The notes under the pieces: model-generated
Seen by the model: only the letters and a program-made list of their open reading frames with translations
The model's database searches: none
Told to the model about the DNA's origin: nothing
Shown here: positions 17,575 through 27,535 of the stretch, piece after piece
Position numbering within the stretch: position 1 is the first letter of the stretch
How the letters are laid out: the number at the start of each line of letters is the position of its first letter
NCBI GenBank assembly: GCA_014323675.1
Contig: JACONN010000003.1
Coordinates: 372,001 to 436,000 of the forward strand
DNA length: 64,000 nucleotides
Direction: 5' to 3'
Source of the DNA: Hormoscilla sp. GM7CHS1pb
GTDB taxonomy: Bacteria > Cyanobacteriota > Cyanobacteriia > Cyanobacteriales > Desertifilaceae
Position numbers and translations under genes: made by a program

Positions 17575-18525
17575 TCAACTAGGCTTAATGCCAACGATCG
17601 CGCGATGACGGGGGTCGCTTGCTACGGTGGTTTTGTACTGGAAACCTACCGACTGCATAGCTGCTTCCACATCAAAAGTATAGTAATCATCACTCCAGGG
17701 TTCTGTACTTTTCATCAGAGTGAAGAGTGCAGGGGGGAGATTCTGAATTACAGGCGATCGGGGGTTATTATCTACAATTGCCAGACAACCGCCCGATCGC
17801 AGCACCCGCCGGGCTTCCTGGAAAATTTGTCTAGTTGCTTGACGGGGCAGTTCGTGGATGACAAACTGTAGCGTCACCACATCAAATGAATTGTCTGGCA
17901 TTCCCGTATCTTCCCCCAAGGCATGTATCCACTCGGATATTTCTCCCTGCACATCCGTTGTCTTGGCCACCGTCAGCATATAAGGGGACAAGTCTAAGCC
18001 AACCGTGCGAATTTTCATAGCTTGCCTTTGACAATAATAGTGGTGGAGTGCCAAAGTCGAGATGCCTACGGAACAGCCGATATCTAGCACATCTTTGACT
18101 GTCTCCGGACTATACTGGTCTAGTACCTGGTGAAAGCCACCTCGCAATCGTGACTGGGCCGTCTCCCAAGTGATGTTTTCTTTCGGCCAAACCCTCAAAC
18201 CCATCGCCTTAGTAGCTGAAGAGGCTTCAAAGGCAGCTTGCCAGCAAAGATTTCCCTCCTCGTAAGCGTGGAAAGGCATTTTGTAGTAATCTGGGTAAAC
18301 TACGTTAGGGTTGGTCATATCTTCTAGCAGCCCCTTCGCCCCGGACTCCTCTAACTCCTGGTAGGTTTGCCGCCAAGGAACACCATTTTTTTCAGCGGTT
18401 TTAATCATCACCTGCCTAGCTTGGCGCTTCATCACCTGGTAGATAGGTTTTGTCTGGATTAACAGGTTCACAAATCGCGACAGCAATTCATCACCCGTCC
18501 AGTTTGGTTTCAGCTTGTTCGTCAT
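17575..18525 (-). CDS. Class I SAM-dependent methyltransferase
   Basis: A 316-residue protein with an N-terminal helical segment of about 145 residues, then a Rossmann methyltransferase fold: motif I VLDIGCSVGISTLALH near residue 146, motif II acidic end VGLDLSPYMLTVAK near 175, motif IV FDVVTLQFVIHELP near 215, and LRSGGCLAIVDN near 243. The IHELP and arginine-rich helix resemble ubiquinone/menaquinone (UbiE-like) and small-molecule methyltransferases. The substrate is unknown. It lies 45 bases downstream of the amine oxidase gene on the same strand, so the two probably acted in one pathway. Confidence 0.88.
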   Translation of the reverse strand: MTNKLKPNWTGDELLSRFVNLLIQTKPIYQVMKRQARQVMIKTAEKNGVPWRQTYQELEESGAKGLLEDMTNPNVVYPDYYKMPFHAYEEGNLCWQAAFEASSATKAMGLRVWPKENITWETAQSRLRGGFHQVLDQYSPETVKDVLDIGCSVGISTLALHHYYCQRQAMKIRTVGLDLSPYMLTVAKTTDVQGEISEWIHALGEDTGMPDNSFDVVTLQFVIHELPRQATRQIFQEARRVLRSGGCLAIVDNNPRSPVIQNLPPALFTLMKSTEPWSDDYYTFDVEAAMQSVGFQYKTTVASDPRHRAIVGIKPS

Positions 18526-18570
18526 AGTCTTATAAATGATTAGTCAGATCATTATTGCATAACTTTACTC

Positions 18571-19999
18571 TTATCTGCGAGCTAAAATCTCGCCCAAAAC
18601 TCGTTCTGCTGATTCTAATGCTGATTCCATGCCCGGAGAGGCGATCGCCGTATGTTCTCCGGCAAAGTGAATGCGCTGCCAGGGTTTAGCCATCTTATCA
18701 CGAAAACTGGCTGATTTGTCCGGGGGCAAAATAAGCATAAGCCCCTCGGGCATAGCGATCGCCTCCCCAGGAAACCACCCGGGCTATTTCTATGTTACCC
18801 TCTGTCGCCGGGCGCAGGCGCTTAAGTTCTGCCATCACAAATTGGTTTAATTCTCGTGAAGACATGGCATCCAATTTTTTCGCACTGTCTCCATTTGCCC
18901 AGCAAACCATACTTTGTACTTGCCCATTACCATCCTGTTGGGGAAACATTAATTCTAGCACCGAGTCGGTCCACATCCCGATCGGATAGCCATCCTCTTC
19001 CCAGAAAGGACGACGCACTCTCAGATGCACCTGAGTTACCATTGTATAGGGCAATTCTCGCACCGCCTCTGCCTGTTCCCCTGGAAAAGGAGGATCGATT
19101 TGGACCTGACGCAGCACGGAAAAAGGTAGAGTACAGACAGCATAATTAGCCTGATATTGAGAACCATCAGTACAGTATACTTTCACTCCCCTTTCGCCGC
19201 TGCGAATAGCCTCCACTACCTTGTTCCTTTGTACGGGAGACTTCAAAGCTTTGGCCATCTGTTGGGGCAAGTAACTGTTACCGCCTTTAATCTGCATGGG
19301 GTTTTGATTAGGAGTTTGCGATCGCTGGTCATTCTTGAGTGCCCACAAGGCCGAGGCAGTCTCAATGCTATTCATGGAGGAAGGATAAACATTCATCAGC
19401 CGCAGGGCTTCTGGCGATGCCCCTCGGGCCCGGAGATATTTTTCCAGAGAAATGTCCAGGTTAAAATATCGCGGCGATGTCCAAGCTTTAGCATCCTTCA
19501 AGGGATTATCCGGACGCAGGTAATGTCTCATCAAGCTCGTTGGCATGATACGGCGTTCCCTTTCTGTTAATTTGTTGACATCTGAATTTTTCCAGTCTGG
19601 CGGTAACAGAGATTCCCCCTTAACATTAAGTAATAATTTCCGATCTATTTTCACTGGTTCCGTGGGTACTGCCAGGATCTGTGCTAGGGTTAAGAGGCGC
19701 TTGTATTTCTCACTGAAACTCTGACCTCCAGCTTCCGGTTTCCCTGGTAGGTCTTCTAAAGTATAAACTCGACCCCCCACCCGATCGCGTGCCTCCAATA
19801 CTGTCACGGAAACTCCCGCAGCTTCCAACAGCCAAGCCGTATATAAACCGGAAAGACCAGCACCTAGCACCAGCACTGAAGTTGGTTTTGTTTCTTGGGC
19901 GATCGCTAGTTTTCCTGCCCGGCCTGCCACCAGCAGGGCCAGGGCCGACTGGCTGAGTCTTAATAAGAAATCACGGCGCTTCCAACGAACTATCCTCAT
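18571..19999 (-). pseudogene. Flavin amine oxidase, Tat-exported, frameshifted near its end
   Basis: The N-terminus MRIVRWKRRDFLLRLSQSAL is a twin-arginine signal (RRDFL) with a hydrophobic stretch. The FAD site VLVLGAGLSGLYTAWLLEAA and the GGRVYTL motif of flavin monoamine oxidases follow. The gene reads well until GAYAYFAPGQISQF; there an AAAA run (18703-18706, minus-strand TTTT) shifts the frame. The lost part RDKMAKPWQRIHFAGEHTA, with the C-terminal FAD motif GEHT, continues in another frame to 18571. Dropping one base gives exactly 475 residues. These enzymes oxidise amines or amino acids with release of peroxide; the substrate is unknown. Confidence 0.85.
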
Positions 20000-20155
20000 T
20001 GCCTTCTTTTGAGCTTACCCTTCCTTTGGCAGCTTACCTGTAATTGCGAGGGCCTGATTATAACTTTTGTTAAGTTTCATGTACTTATCTATATTAACAG
20101 CACAGAGAGCGCAAGTTATGATATGTTGATTCAGAGTACTACACAAAGGTTGAAC

Positions 20156-20825
20156 ATGAGTAATACTGATACTACAGAATTGCCTCTCTGGGTGCAAGAC
20201 AGAAATACCGTCATTGCCAATGATGCTGGAGTAGAATGGCGAAATGGCGAACAGCCGGATTATGGCCACACGGATAAATTCCTCAAGGAAGAGAGTCAGT
20301 TCCATCATCCGGAAGGTTCATTGGAGGCGATCGCCCAAAACTTGGTGAGAACATTTGAAATGGAAGCATCTCACAAAGCCAACCCCCAACAATGGATATC
20401 CATTGTTACCGATAAGTTTCGCATGAGTACCAACGGGGGACGGCCTTACACAGCTGAAGAGATTGCAGAGATCGGAACCTATAACGTATTTCTCGGCGAT
20501 ACGGAACATTATCGTTCCTCAGAGGAAACCTTTGACTCAGCTGAGAAAATCTTCCACACGGCCTTTCCTAATGGCTTTCTCTGGGAAATAACAGAAGTGC
20601 TTGCCGGGCCGCCAAATGTGACATTCAAATGGCGGCATTGGGGAACTCTGAACGGATCATTCAAGGACCGCGCCCCCACGGAGAAACGATCGAAGTCGTG
20701 GGAGTTAGTATTGCTCGGGTGACTGAAGAGTTGAAAATTTTGTCTGTGGAACATTTTTCGATAACAGCGAGTTTCTCAAAAAGTTAAGCGCCGGCTGTCC
20801 TTTACATTCTCAAAATAATTCTTAA
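20156..20825 (+). pseudogene. SnoaL-like (nuclear transport factor 2 fold) protein, frameshifted
   Basis: The start MSNTDTTELPLWVQDRNTVI leads into a protein with the SnoaL/NTF2-like pattern: ETFDSAEKIFHTAFPNGFLWEI, then FKWRHWGTLNGSFKDRAPT. One missing G near 20685 and one missing T near 20757 would restore GETIEVVGVSIARVTEELKI and EHFFDNSEFLKKLS. Adding both gives an exact 223-residue frame ending at 20825. SnoaL proteins are cyclases, isomerases or hydroxylation partners in aromatic natural-product pathways, but the fold is also widespread without known function. It is divergent to the amine oxidase. Confidence 0.75.
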
Positions 20826-20925
20826 TTATCTGGGAAAATAACTAAAGGGTTCAAGCCTTTAATTAGGAGCGAATCATTATGGGCAAGTGGGATAATGGTA
20901 GAGAATTGAAAGAACAGGAGAGCAG

Positions 20926-21375
20926 ATGAAGACGACAGATTACAAAGTATTTCCGAGACATGTAGGGAAATGGTCGGGGACTTTGAAAGTCCTAGATGCT
21001 AACATGCAGCAAACCAAATCCTACAAGACAACTCAAAACTGGGAGCAGTTTGAGGATAAGTGGGTAATCTCGAACACATATATTGACAATGATGGCACGT
21101 CCAAAACAAACCAGTACGATGTCTTTCCCCTTGGGAATGGTGAGGTGGAGTATAAAACAGATTCTCCGAAAATGAAAGAAGTGACCATGGGGGCGATCGA
21201 GCATGGAGAGAGTACAATATACGTGCAAGTTGTCCACCAGGGGACGGGTAAAGTTCTGGATCTGGAGACAATGACCCTGGTAAGCGATACCGAACGGGTG
21301 CGCACAAGTCAATTGTTCGATCGGGAGGGAGTATTTAAGGGTTTGCTAGTAATTGTGGACAGTCGGGTAGATTAA
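20926..21375 (+). CDS. Small lipocalin-like protein, possibly DUF3598-related
   Basis: A 149-residue protein with a start supported by AGGAG 5 bases before the ATG. It is rich in alternating beta strands (KWSGTLKVLDA, DKWVISNTYIDND, GEVEYKTD, RVRTSQLFD), fitting a small beta barrel. The motif HVGKWSGTLKVLD resembles HLRDWHGIWTRYD in the next gene, which is a DUF3598 protein, so it may be a single-domain relative. The two genes are 77 bases apart in the same direction. The function is unknown; similar barrels bind pigments or lipids. Confidence 0.65.
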   Translation: MKTTDYKVFPRHVGKWSGTLKVLDANMQQTKSYKTTQNWEQFEDKWVISNTYIDNDGTSKTNQYDVFPLGNGEVEYKTDSPKMKEVTMGAIEHGESTIYVQVVHQGTGKVLDLETMTLVSDTERVRTSQLFDREGVFKGLLVIVDSRVD

Positions 21376-21452
21376 AACGGTGACAAGAGTAGTGCTATAC
21401 TGCACGAAAGAGTAATGTAATTTTGACCGCCGACCACTGACAAAGGAATTAT

Positions 21453-22235
21453 ATGGATCCCCAAGAACAGAACTGGAAAAACTTAACTGCCAAGCATTTG
21501 CGGGACTGGCACGGTATTTGGACTAGATACGATGCCCAAGGAGAGGTCACAGAGTCCTTTAGAAGTCTCAGAAGCCTTAGTAGCGATCGGGCGCAAACCA
21601 AAATCGCTCACAGAAATCTGTACATGTACCCTGAAGGCAACACAGAGGAAAAAAGTTGGGAGTATAATCAGGGAACTCATAGTTTACCTGATGGACAATT
21701 TAACCCAGCCCTCAGCACAATGAGGGGGGTTTTCCTGGCATCAGGTCATGCAGGGTGGGTGACAACCCAATTAAAAACAGACTCCTATTTTGGGGCTGAG
21801 TTATTTTTCATGCACGAGGACTTACGACATAGTGTGGTAATTCTTTATGATGAGCAGGGTAATTTATTGAGAACGGTGAATATTCGTGAAGATGCTGCGG
21901 GTTTCCCTAGTCAATATTGGTCAACTGCACTACAGCAATTGCCCGATCGCAATTTAAGTGGCAATTGGCAAGGCACATCTGTCACCATTACCCCGGATCT
22001 GAATATTTCTGAGCCAGTGCCAAGCAAGCTACATTGGAATTGGGAAGGACATCATGCTTTCTTTTTGCCTGATGGTGTTTCTATCAGTTGCCCCGATCGG
22101 GTGATTGTGGGCACTCCCTTTATCCTGGCAGCCAATTGGCTAGTAACACCCTCCGATATGCATGAACTGATCCTCAAGTATGACGAATCTGGTGCTTTTT
22201 ATAGCTTGACGCTGGATCTATTACACCTTATCTAG
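21453..22235 (+). CDS. DUF3598 family protein
   Basis: A 260-residue protein starting MDPQEQNWKNLTAKHLRDWH, preceded by AAGGA. The family signature is the repeated barrel pattern: HLRDWHGIWTRYDAQGEV near residue 15 and NLSGNWQGTSVTITPDL near 168, suggesting two lipocalin-like halves. FFLPDGVSISCPDRV is the conserved C-terminal strand pair. DUF3598 proteins are largely restricted to cyanobacteria and plastids and have no settled role; a pigment- or ligand-binding barrel is plausible. The frame is intact. It closes the enzyme cluster. Confidence 0.8.
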   Translation: MDPQEQNWKNLTAKHLRDWHGIWTRYDAQGEVTESFRSLRSLSSDRAQTKIAHRNLYMYPEGNTEEKSWEYNQGTHSLPDGQFNPALSTMRGVFLASGHAGWVTTQLKTDSYFGAELFFMHEDLRHSVVILYDEQGNLLRTVNIREDAAGFPSQYWSTALQQLPDRNLSGNWQGTSVTITPDLNISEPVPSKLHWNWEGHHAFFLPDGVSISCPDRVIVGTPFILAANWLVTPSDMHELILKYDESGAFYSLTLDLLHLI

Positions 22236-22245
22236 TAGAAGCTGT

Positions 22246-22309
22246 AAACCGGATTTCGGGTGAGTAACCCAACAAAATATCTACATTTTACCCACAAGAA
22301 ATCCGGTTT
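22246..22309. terminator. Inverted repeat after DUF3598 gene, possible terminator
   Basis: Arms AAACCGGATTTC (22246-22257) and GAAATCCGGTTT (22298-22309) pair perfectly over 12 bases with a 40-base loop, 11 bases after the stop. A short ATTT follows. It belongs to the AGAAACC-GGTTTCT kind of intergenic palindrome seen elsewhere in the window, so terminator function is uncertain. Confidence 0.45.
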
Positions 22310-22424
22310 ATTTACCGAGGGTGAGCGATCTCATCCTCATCTACTCCCCATCTCTATTAACGTTCGCCACCAAAATTTACCTTAAATCTTCCCAGTCATT
22401 TTGTTATCTTCTCAGGCGATCGCT

Positions 22425-22835
22425 TCACCCTTCCGTCGAGAGCCAGTCTTCTAACTTCAGACCCGGAACCCTGAGCATATCGAAATCGTGAGAAACCAGA
22501 GTCAAGTCCCGGGCGATCGCCGTTGCCGCGATCAAAATATCTGTATCCTCTAGCAAGGTTCCCTTACCTCTTAAATCCGCGTGAATTGATGCGGCGCGTT
22601 CCATAATTTCTAGATCGTCCAAGAACAGAACTGTTACCTCTTGGCAAAACCAGTTAAAGTTTGATATCTGCCGGGTAGCACTGGCATATAAAAGTCCTCT
22701 TTTTACCTCGTAGTAGCTAATTACACTGATAAAAATTTCTTCTTCTCGAAACTTTAACTCCCAAAATTTTGCTTTAACTATTTCATTCTTTTTGACTATG
22801 TTACTTATGATGTTGGTATCCAACAAATAACTCAT
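22425..22835 (-). CDS. VapC-type PIN ribonuclease toxin
   Basis: A 136-residue PIN-domain protein. Metal-site acids are in order: YLLDTNIIS (first Asp), SVISYYEVKRGL (Glu, near residue 43), LLEDTDILIAATA (Asp pair, near 97) and LVSHDFDML (last Asp, near 115). VapC toxins cut tRNA or rRNA and are neutralised by a partner encoded just upstream. The gene starts 5 bases after the stop of a small gene that would be that partner. Confidence 0.9.
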   Translation of the reverse strand: MSYLLDTNIISNIVKKNEIVKAKFWELKFREEEIFISVISYYEVKRGLLYASATRQISNFNWFCQEVTVLFLDDLEIMERAASIHADLRGKGTLLEDTDILIAATAIARDLTLVSHDFDMLRVPGLKLEDWLSTEG

Positions 22836-22840
22836 CGGAA

Positions 22841-23137
22841 CTATCTCCCTTCCACAGCAGCGTCAAACATCTCGATTTGTTCTGGAGTTAAATCGTCTAA
22901 CATCCCAGATAACAATTCAACCGCCATTATTCCCTTGACCCTTTTGGTCAGTCGATCGCCATCCAAAGAGATAATCTCTTCTGGCTCCACCACCCGGTCT
23001 AACAGGTCCGAAAAAATTTGCATTAGTTCATTTTTGTCTAGTTCTTCCTGATAGAGAGTATTTGTTTTGATTAATTCCTCGACTATAGCCGATATCCGAG
23101 ATAGGGCTGCATCTTTTGCTGTAGAGACTTGAATCAT
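22841..23137 (-). CDS. Probable antitoxin of the VapC pair
   Basis: A 98-residue acidic, helical protein (MIQVSTAKDAALSRISAIVE, then a segment rich in Glu and Asp ending TPEQIEMFDAAVEGR). I do not recognise a named antitoxin family, but cyanobacterial VapC genes are often preceded by this type of protein. Its position 5 bases upstream in the same direction supports the role. Acidic antitoxins wrap around the toxin active site. Confidence 0.65.
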   Translation of the reverse strand: MIQVSTAKDAALSRISAIVEELIKTNTLYQEELDKNELMQIFSDLLDRVVEPEEIISLDGDRLTKRVKGIMAVELLSGMLDDLTPEQIEMFDAAVEGR

Positions 23138-23281
23138 AAATTCCTCCCATTTGCGCTCGTAACTCTAAATATGGTAGCCGTCGTTATATATTCTCTTTCA
23201 TTATAGCCTGCTACTTGAAAAATTGGCAAGGTATGTTGACGAGCAAAATAAATGTCTATATTTGAGTGAATCATTATCCTC

Positions 23282-23633
23282 TTATCCTTTAATATAGGGA
23301 AGGGATCCGTCTTGACGTATGTCGCGCTGCCACGCGACTGGATCTACAAAGCGCGAAAGTATTGAGGGCAGCAAGTTTTTCTAAAGCTTCTGCCATTTTC
23401 TGACCGCGAGAGACTGTCTCTCTACTTGGATCGGATTCTAAAATCGTAACATGAACCTCCAAAGGGCGATCGCTCGTTTCTGGAGTTTCCTCAAGCCACT
23501 CTAAGCGGTTTCCTGTCAATACAGCCGGTGCGCAACATAAAGTTAAGTCCCAATTGAGTTTTCTCCTGTCTATTATATCTTTAATTGGGGTAGGGTTAAC
23601 GAAGGAAACCCTACCTACATAAATTTGCCCCAT
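23282..23633 (-). pseudogene. Small conserved protein with frameshifted C-terminus, antitoxin-like
   Basis: The middle reads NRLEWLEETPETSDRPLEVH, then GQKMAEALEKLAA, a pattern common in small cyanobacterial genes beside toxin or nuclease genes. At a GGG run (23366-23368, CCC on the coding strand) one extra base diverts the frame; removing it gives SILSRFVDPVAWQRDIRQDG, the usual WQR-IR-D ending. The start is uncertain because the first 40 codons overlap a palindrome (GTAGGGTTTCC / TAACCCTACC) and look non-native. Confidence 0.55.
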
Positions 23634-23647
23634 TACCTATTACCAAT

Positions 23648-26600
23648 TTACGCTCGCCACTGGTAAGGCGATCGCTTGACTGCCTCATAGTTAGCATCTA
23701 ACTCCGGTTCCAGTAACAAAATCGCCCCAATACGTCGGGCCATATTCGTTACTTCCTGCACTTCGGAAACTTTCAGAGATCGTCCTAACAAATCTTCTTC
23801 GCGATAACTCAACCATTTTTTAATCACCTGATAGCCGCCGATGGTGTAATCCCAGACTCGGGCGGGGATATTTTGCCAGTAAGCGACATCGTTGAGATAA
23901 ACGTCCCGGGTGTCTTCCCCCAGTTGTCCGGTTGCTTCTCCCATAGCTTTTCGTTCCTCGGGACTATAGGGGCGCTGTGCGATTTTGCCCTTGCCCGGCA
24001 TGGTGATGCCGTTTTTCCCACCGTAACCCCAACTGGCCCGTGACGGCAAATTCCGTATCGGGGTTGAGGTTGCCGCCACCAACTCGGACAACAACTGCCA
24101 CCGCCCGGAGTTCGGGGCGAATTTTCCCCGAGGTGATGCCGGGAGTGGGAGTCTCGGTATCCAGGAGTGCGGCTATTTGGCCACCAAGTTGGGCCGAGGC
24201 GCAGAGGGTTTCGCGGTTGTCTGGTAGGGGGATGCGAGGCCAGTCTTGACGGATGCCGTCGGCGTTTTCTGCCAGGTAGGCCGGGGAGTAACCGATCGCC
24301 AAGGAGTGCATCCAAATCAGCCCAGATGTTTCCCTATCTTCATCGGGATTAGGAAACCCCAAACCTGCTAAATAATTTCTGGCAGCCTCCGAGAGATTGG
24401 CAAAAGGTCGATCCACCTCTGGCTTTTCTGGCAACAAATCCAGCAAACTTAATTGTTCTTTTGGGCGCAACCGTGCCCCATTCATCAGTTGCAACGGTAC
24501 TGCTACTGCATCAGGTGTTAAGAGATGATCGTCTGACAAACAAGGGGTAAAATAAAAGGGAACCCCTTCATTGTCTTTTGAGGCATTAAAACGGGTGAGC
24601 AGAAACTGATTACCTGGCCAACATTGCTTCCAAAGAGAAGGGCGAGATCGATTCCAAACCCCACTTACGGATGTGTAGTAGCACCAACGGACTTCAAACG
24701 GACGCAAGGCATAACGAACTAAGCGTTCTGGTAAGAATTGATCTTGTAGGAGCGCCTTCCGCCGCACAACTTTAGGCTCGAAACTCGCTCTTAGCTTGAC
24801 TAAGCCATAATTCAATGCGGCGTAATTATCCCAGCTTAACTCGGGATCTAGATAAGCTCTCATCCGTTGTTCTAGAGCATCTCGATCGATATCAATCAAG
24901 GCTCCTCCCCGCTTTTCCATTAAGCCATTGCTAGGAGCGATCGCACAAAACTCCGTTAACTTTGGCCATTCATAATAAAGCTCTTCAACTTCTGAAAACC
25001 GGAACGAGTAACGATTGTTAAAGGTGGGATTACATTGAGCGTAAGAATCATTAAATCCATCGGCCTTTAAACTCTGAACTAAATCCTCCCGTTTATTGAC
25101 TCCCCAAAAATGCCGAAACCGCACCATAGGTTTGTCCTGGCGTTGTTCGTTTCTGACCATCAAAGCGATCGCCGTACCCACTCGGATCCCCTCCCGGTTG
25201 TATTCCGTCGAAAACACGCTCCGATCCGGTTTACCCTCTGGGGTTAACTTCCCCGTCTCCCGACTGGACCCGTTCAAACAATCAAACCACAACCGATCGA
25301 ACTCCCTCAAAAAACGTTGCCGCATCACCACATAAGACGGATCCCTCAAATAAGAGAAATTAGAAATGTAACAAACCACACCCTTTTTCGGTTCGATGTC
25401 GGTAATGCAATACTCTGCTAGCCGAAAGAACCGAACGTACAAATCATCAAGATTAAACTTCTTAATTCCCCAGTCCTTAATCAACCCTTTCTTATATATA
25501 TCCACCAACCCCTCTTCTTCCTTAGGACTCACTCCAGCAAAAGCATTATAAGGGGGATTTCCCAAAACCACCAAAATCGGTTTCCCGCGCTTCACTTCGT
25601 CAGCGGCATCCTTTTCCTCTCCCAGTTCGGGAAAATTTAACGAAAGTTGCTTATACCTCACCTTCGCTTCCGACCTTGGCGGTTCCCAACCGGTCAAAGC
25701 ATTAGTCAAATAAACCCCACTCGTTCTGAAGGCAACAGGGGTACTCCCAAATTCTGCAACAGCAAACCCAACTGTAAATGAGCGACTACAAAGGGCGCGG
25801 TCAAAATTTCAAACCCAAACACCCGATTTTTGGCCGCCTCCTTCAGTTGGGAACCCACCAATGCCCCCAACCCTTTCTCCTCTAAAGTGGCATCGATGCG
25901 CTTGAGAACTTCCACCAAATAGGCCCCCAGTGCCGCAACAAGGATCGAGAATATAAACGTTTGGGTCTGCCAAACCATCGGAAATCTCCAACTCTTCGCG
26001 CAAAACCCCATCCACCCGTTCTACCATATACTCCACAACTTCCGGTGGCGTGTACCAAACTCCTAAATCTTTGCGCAATTTCGGATCGAATGCCTCCAGA
26101 AACGGTTCGTAAAAGTATTGAACCGCCCGCCCTTCCTCAAACTGGGAGAAAAACGCCTCGGTATCTACTCGGTTGAGGGCATCTCCCGTCCAGTTCAACA
26201 CCTCCACTAAATCCAATTTCCCCAAATTTGTCGGCGTTGCCACCTTCTCGAACAGCGCTTTAATGGTGGGAACGTGCAAATCCCAAGCTGCCATCTGCCA
26301 TTGGAAGTTACCCTGTTTGTTCTGTTTGTGCCACAGCACCCAGGCCGAAAAGATGCCGTAGAACAAGGTTTGAATGAGAGCGGATTTAAAAAAGCGATCG
26401 CCCTTTTTCCCCTCAAAAGAAACTCCCAACGCTTCCTCTAAAGCTTGGCGGATCTGTTTGAGTGCCGGTAGTTCGGTTTTGTCGATGCGCGATCGGGCAT
26501 CTTTAGCGTAGGATGCGAGAAACCAGGCAACATCTTTGGGAGTAGCGATCGCTGCCGACTGCAACATCACCCGTTTGAGATATTCGGTAAATTGTTCCGC

Positions 26601-27098
26601 TTGTTCTGCGGCCAACTTACTCGGGTTGTTCGCCTTCTGCCAAAACTCCTCCTCACTTTCTGCCAAACGATAGGTTTCCAGTTTAACCGGTTGCCCGTTG
26701 GCATCCTGCCCCACTAAGACAAAATCCCGGTAATTGGTAACTAATACTTGACGATATTTTTGCCAATACTTAGAAACCTGCTTGCTGTCAGCAACCAACC
26801 AGGCATCATCTCCGGTGCCTTTTACTTCTATGACACCCCCTTCGGGATTTTCTGGTTCTGTGGGAGTTGACGACTTCCGTTTAAACTGACGGGCGCTAAA
26901 CAACCCACCATCGGGCATCCCCGCCCCCTGATTTTTTAACTGCATGACACAGCGAACCTTGGCTTTGAGGGAGTCGCCAATTTCATTCATCAGTTTTTCT
27001 AAGGCCCCATAGTAAGAAGTCTCTTTAACTGCGGCCCCCGTGGCGCGAATTTCCCTCAGATCGCTAATATAGCTTTCAACTGTTTTCAAAGGTTCCAT
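23648..27098 (-). pseudogene. Fused restriction-modification enzyme (N6-adenine, Type ISP/IIG-like), three frameshifts
   Basis: Correcting three single-base errors gives one 1149-residue frame exactly. N-terminus: PD-(D/E)XK-like nuclease (GMPDGGLFSARQFK, then GGVIEVKGTGDDAW near residue 95). Middle: helical connector, then methyltransferase motif X/I (LGVWYTPPEVVEYMV; LDPCCGTGAYLVEVL) and motif IV VVLGNPPYNAFAG. C-terminus: target-recognition-like region ending WLSYREEDLLGRSL and NMARRIGAILLLEP, as in Type ISP enzymes, but no helicase domain is seen. Shifts fall at C5 25924-25928 (one extra), C4 25715-25718 (one missing) and CCC 24037-24039 (one extra). It would methylate adenine and cut unmodified DNA; as written it is inactive. 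Confidence 0.85.
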
Positions 27099-27140
27099 AG
27101 TTTGTCCCTAGAAAATTAATACCAATTTCTTCTGGAGTTC

Positions 27141-27448
27141 TCTCGTTCCCTGGGAACGGTCTTCTGAGGCGACTGCCTCAATTTATTTAATCCGGGCTTC
27201 TTCAATTATATCATATATTTCTATATAATCAACATCCTTCTCTCGTTCCCAGGTTCTACCTGGGAACGGTCTTCTGAGGCGACTGCCTCAATTTATTTAA
27301 TCCGGGCTTCTTCAATTATATCATATATTATCTATTCAACATTCTCGATCTTTCTATCGTTCCCAGGTTCTACCTGGGAACGGTCTTCTGAGGCGACTGC
27401 CTCAATTTATTTAATCCGGGCTTCTTCAATTATATCATATATTATCTA
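27141..27448. repeat. Three near-identical direct repeats of about 117 bases
   Basis: Each unit has CTCGTTCCC...GGGAACGG followed by TCTTCTGAGGCGACTGCCTC, AATTTATTTAATCCGGGCTT and CTTCAATTATATCATATATT. The second and third units carry a full palindrome CGTTCCCAGGTTCTACCTGGGAACG; in the first the loop is shortened to CGTTCCCTGGGAACG. The array fills the gap upstream of the restriction-modification gene and could hold its promoter. No spacers, so not CRISPR. Confidence 0.9.
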
Positions 27449-27535
27449 TTCAACCTTCTCGATCTTTTGGTAGCTTCACAGAATCCCGTAGTCGAACCGC
27501 TGATGAATATGGTACCAGCAAAAGTGAAATGTAAT

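Noticed and set aside
20999..21312. Three overlapping minus-strand open frames
   Set aside because: They lie entirely inside the well-supported gene 20926-21375 and have no support of their own.
27141..27448. CRISPR array
   Set aside because: Three 117-base repeats are too long and too few, and they contain the dispersed GTTCCC palindrome rather than unique spacers.
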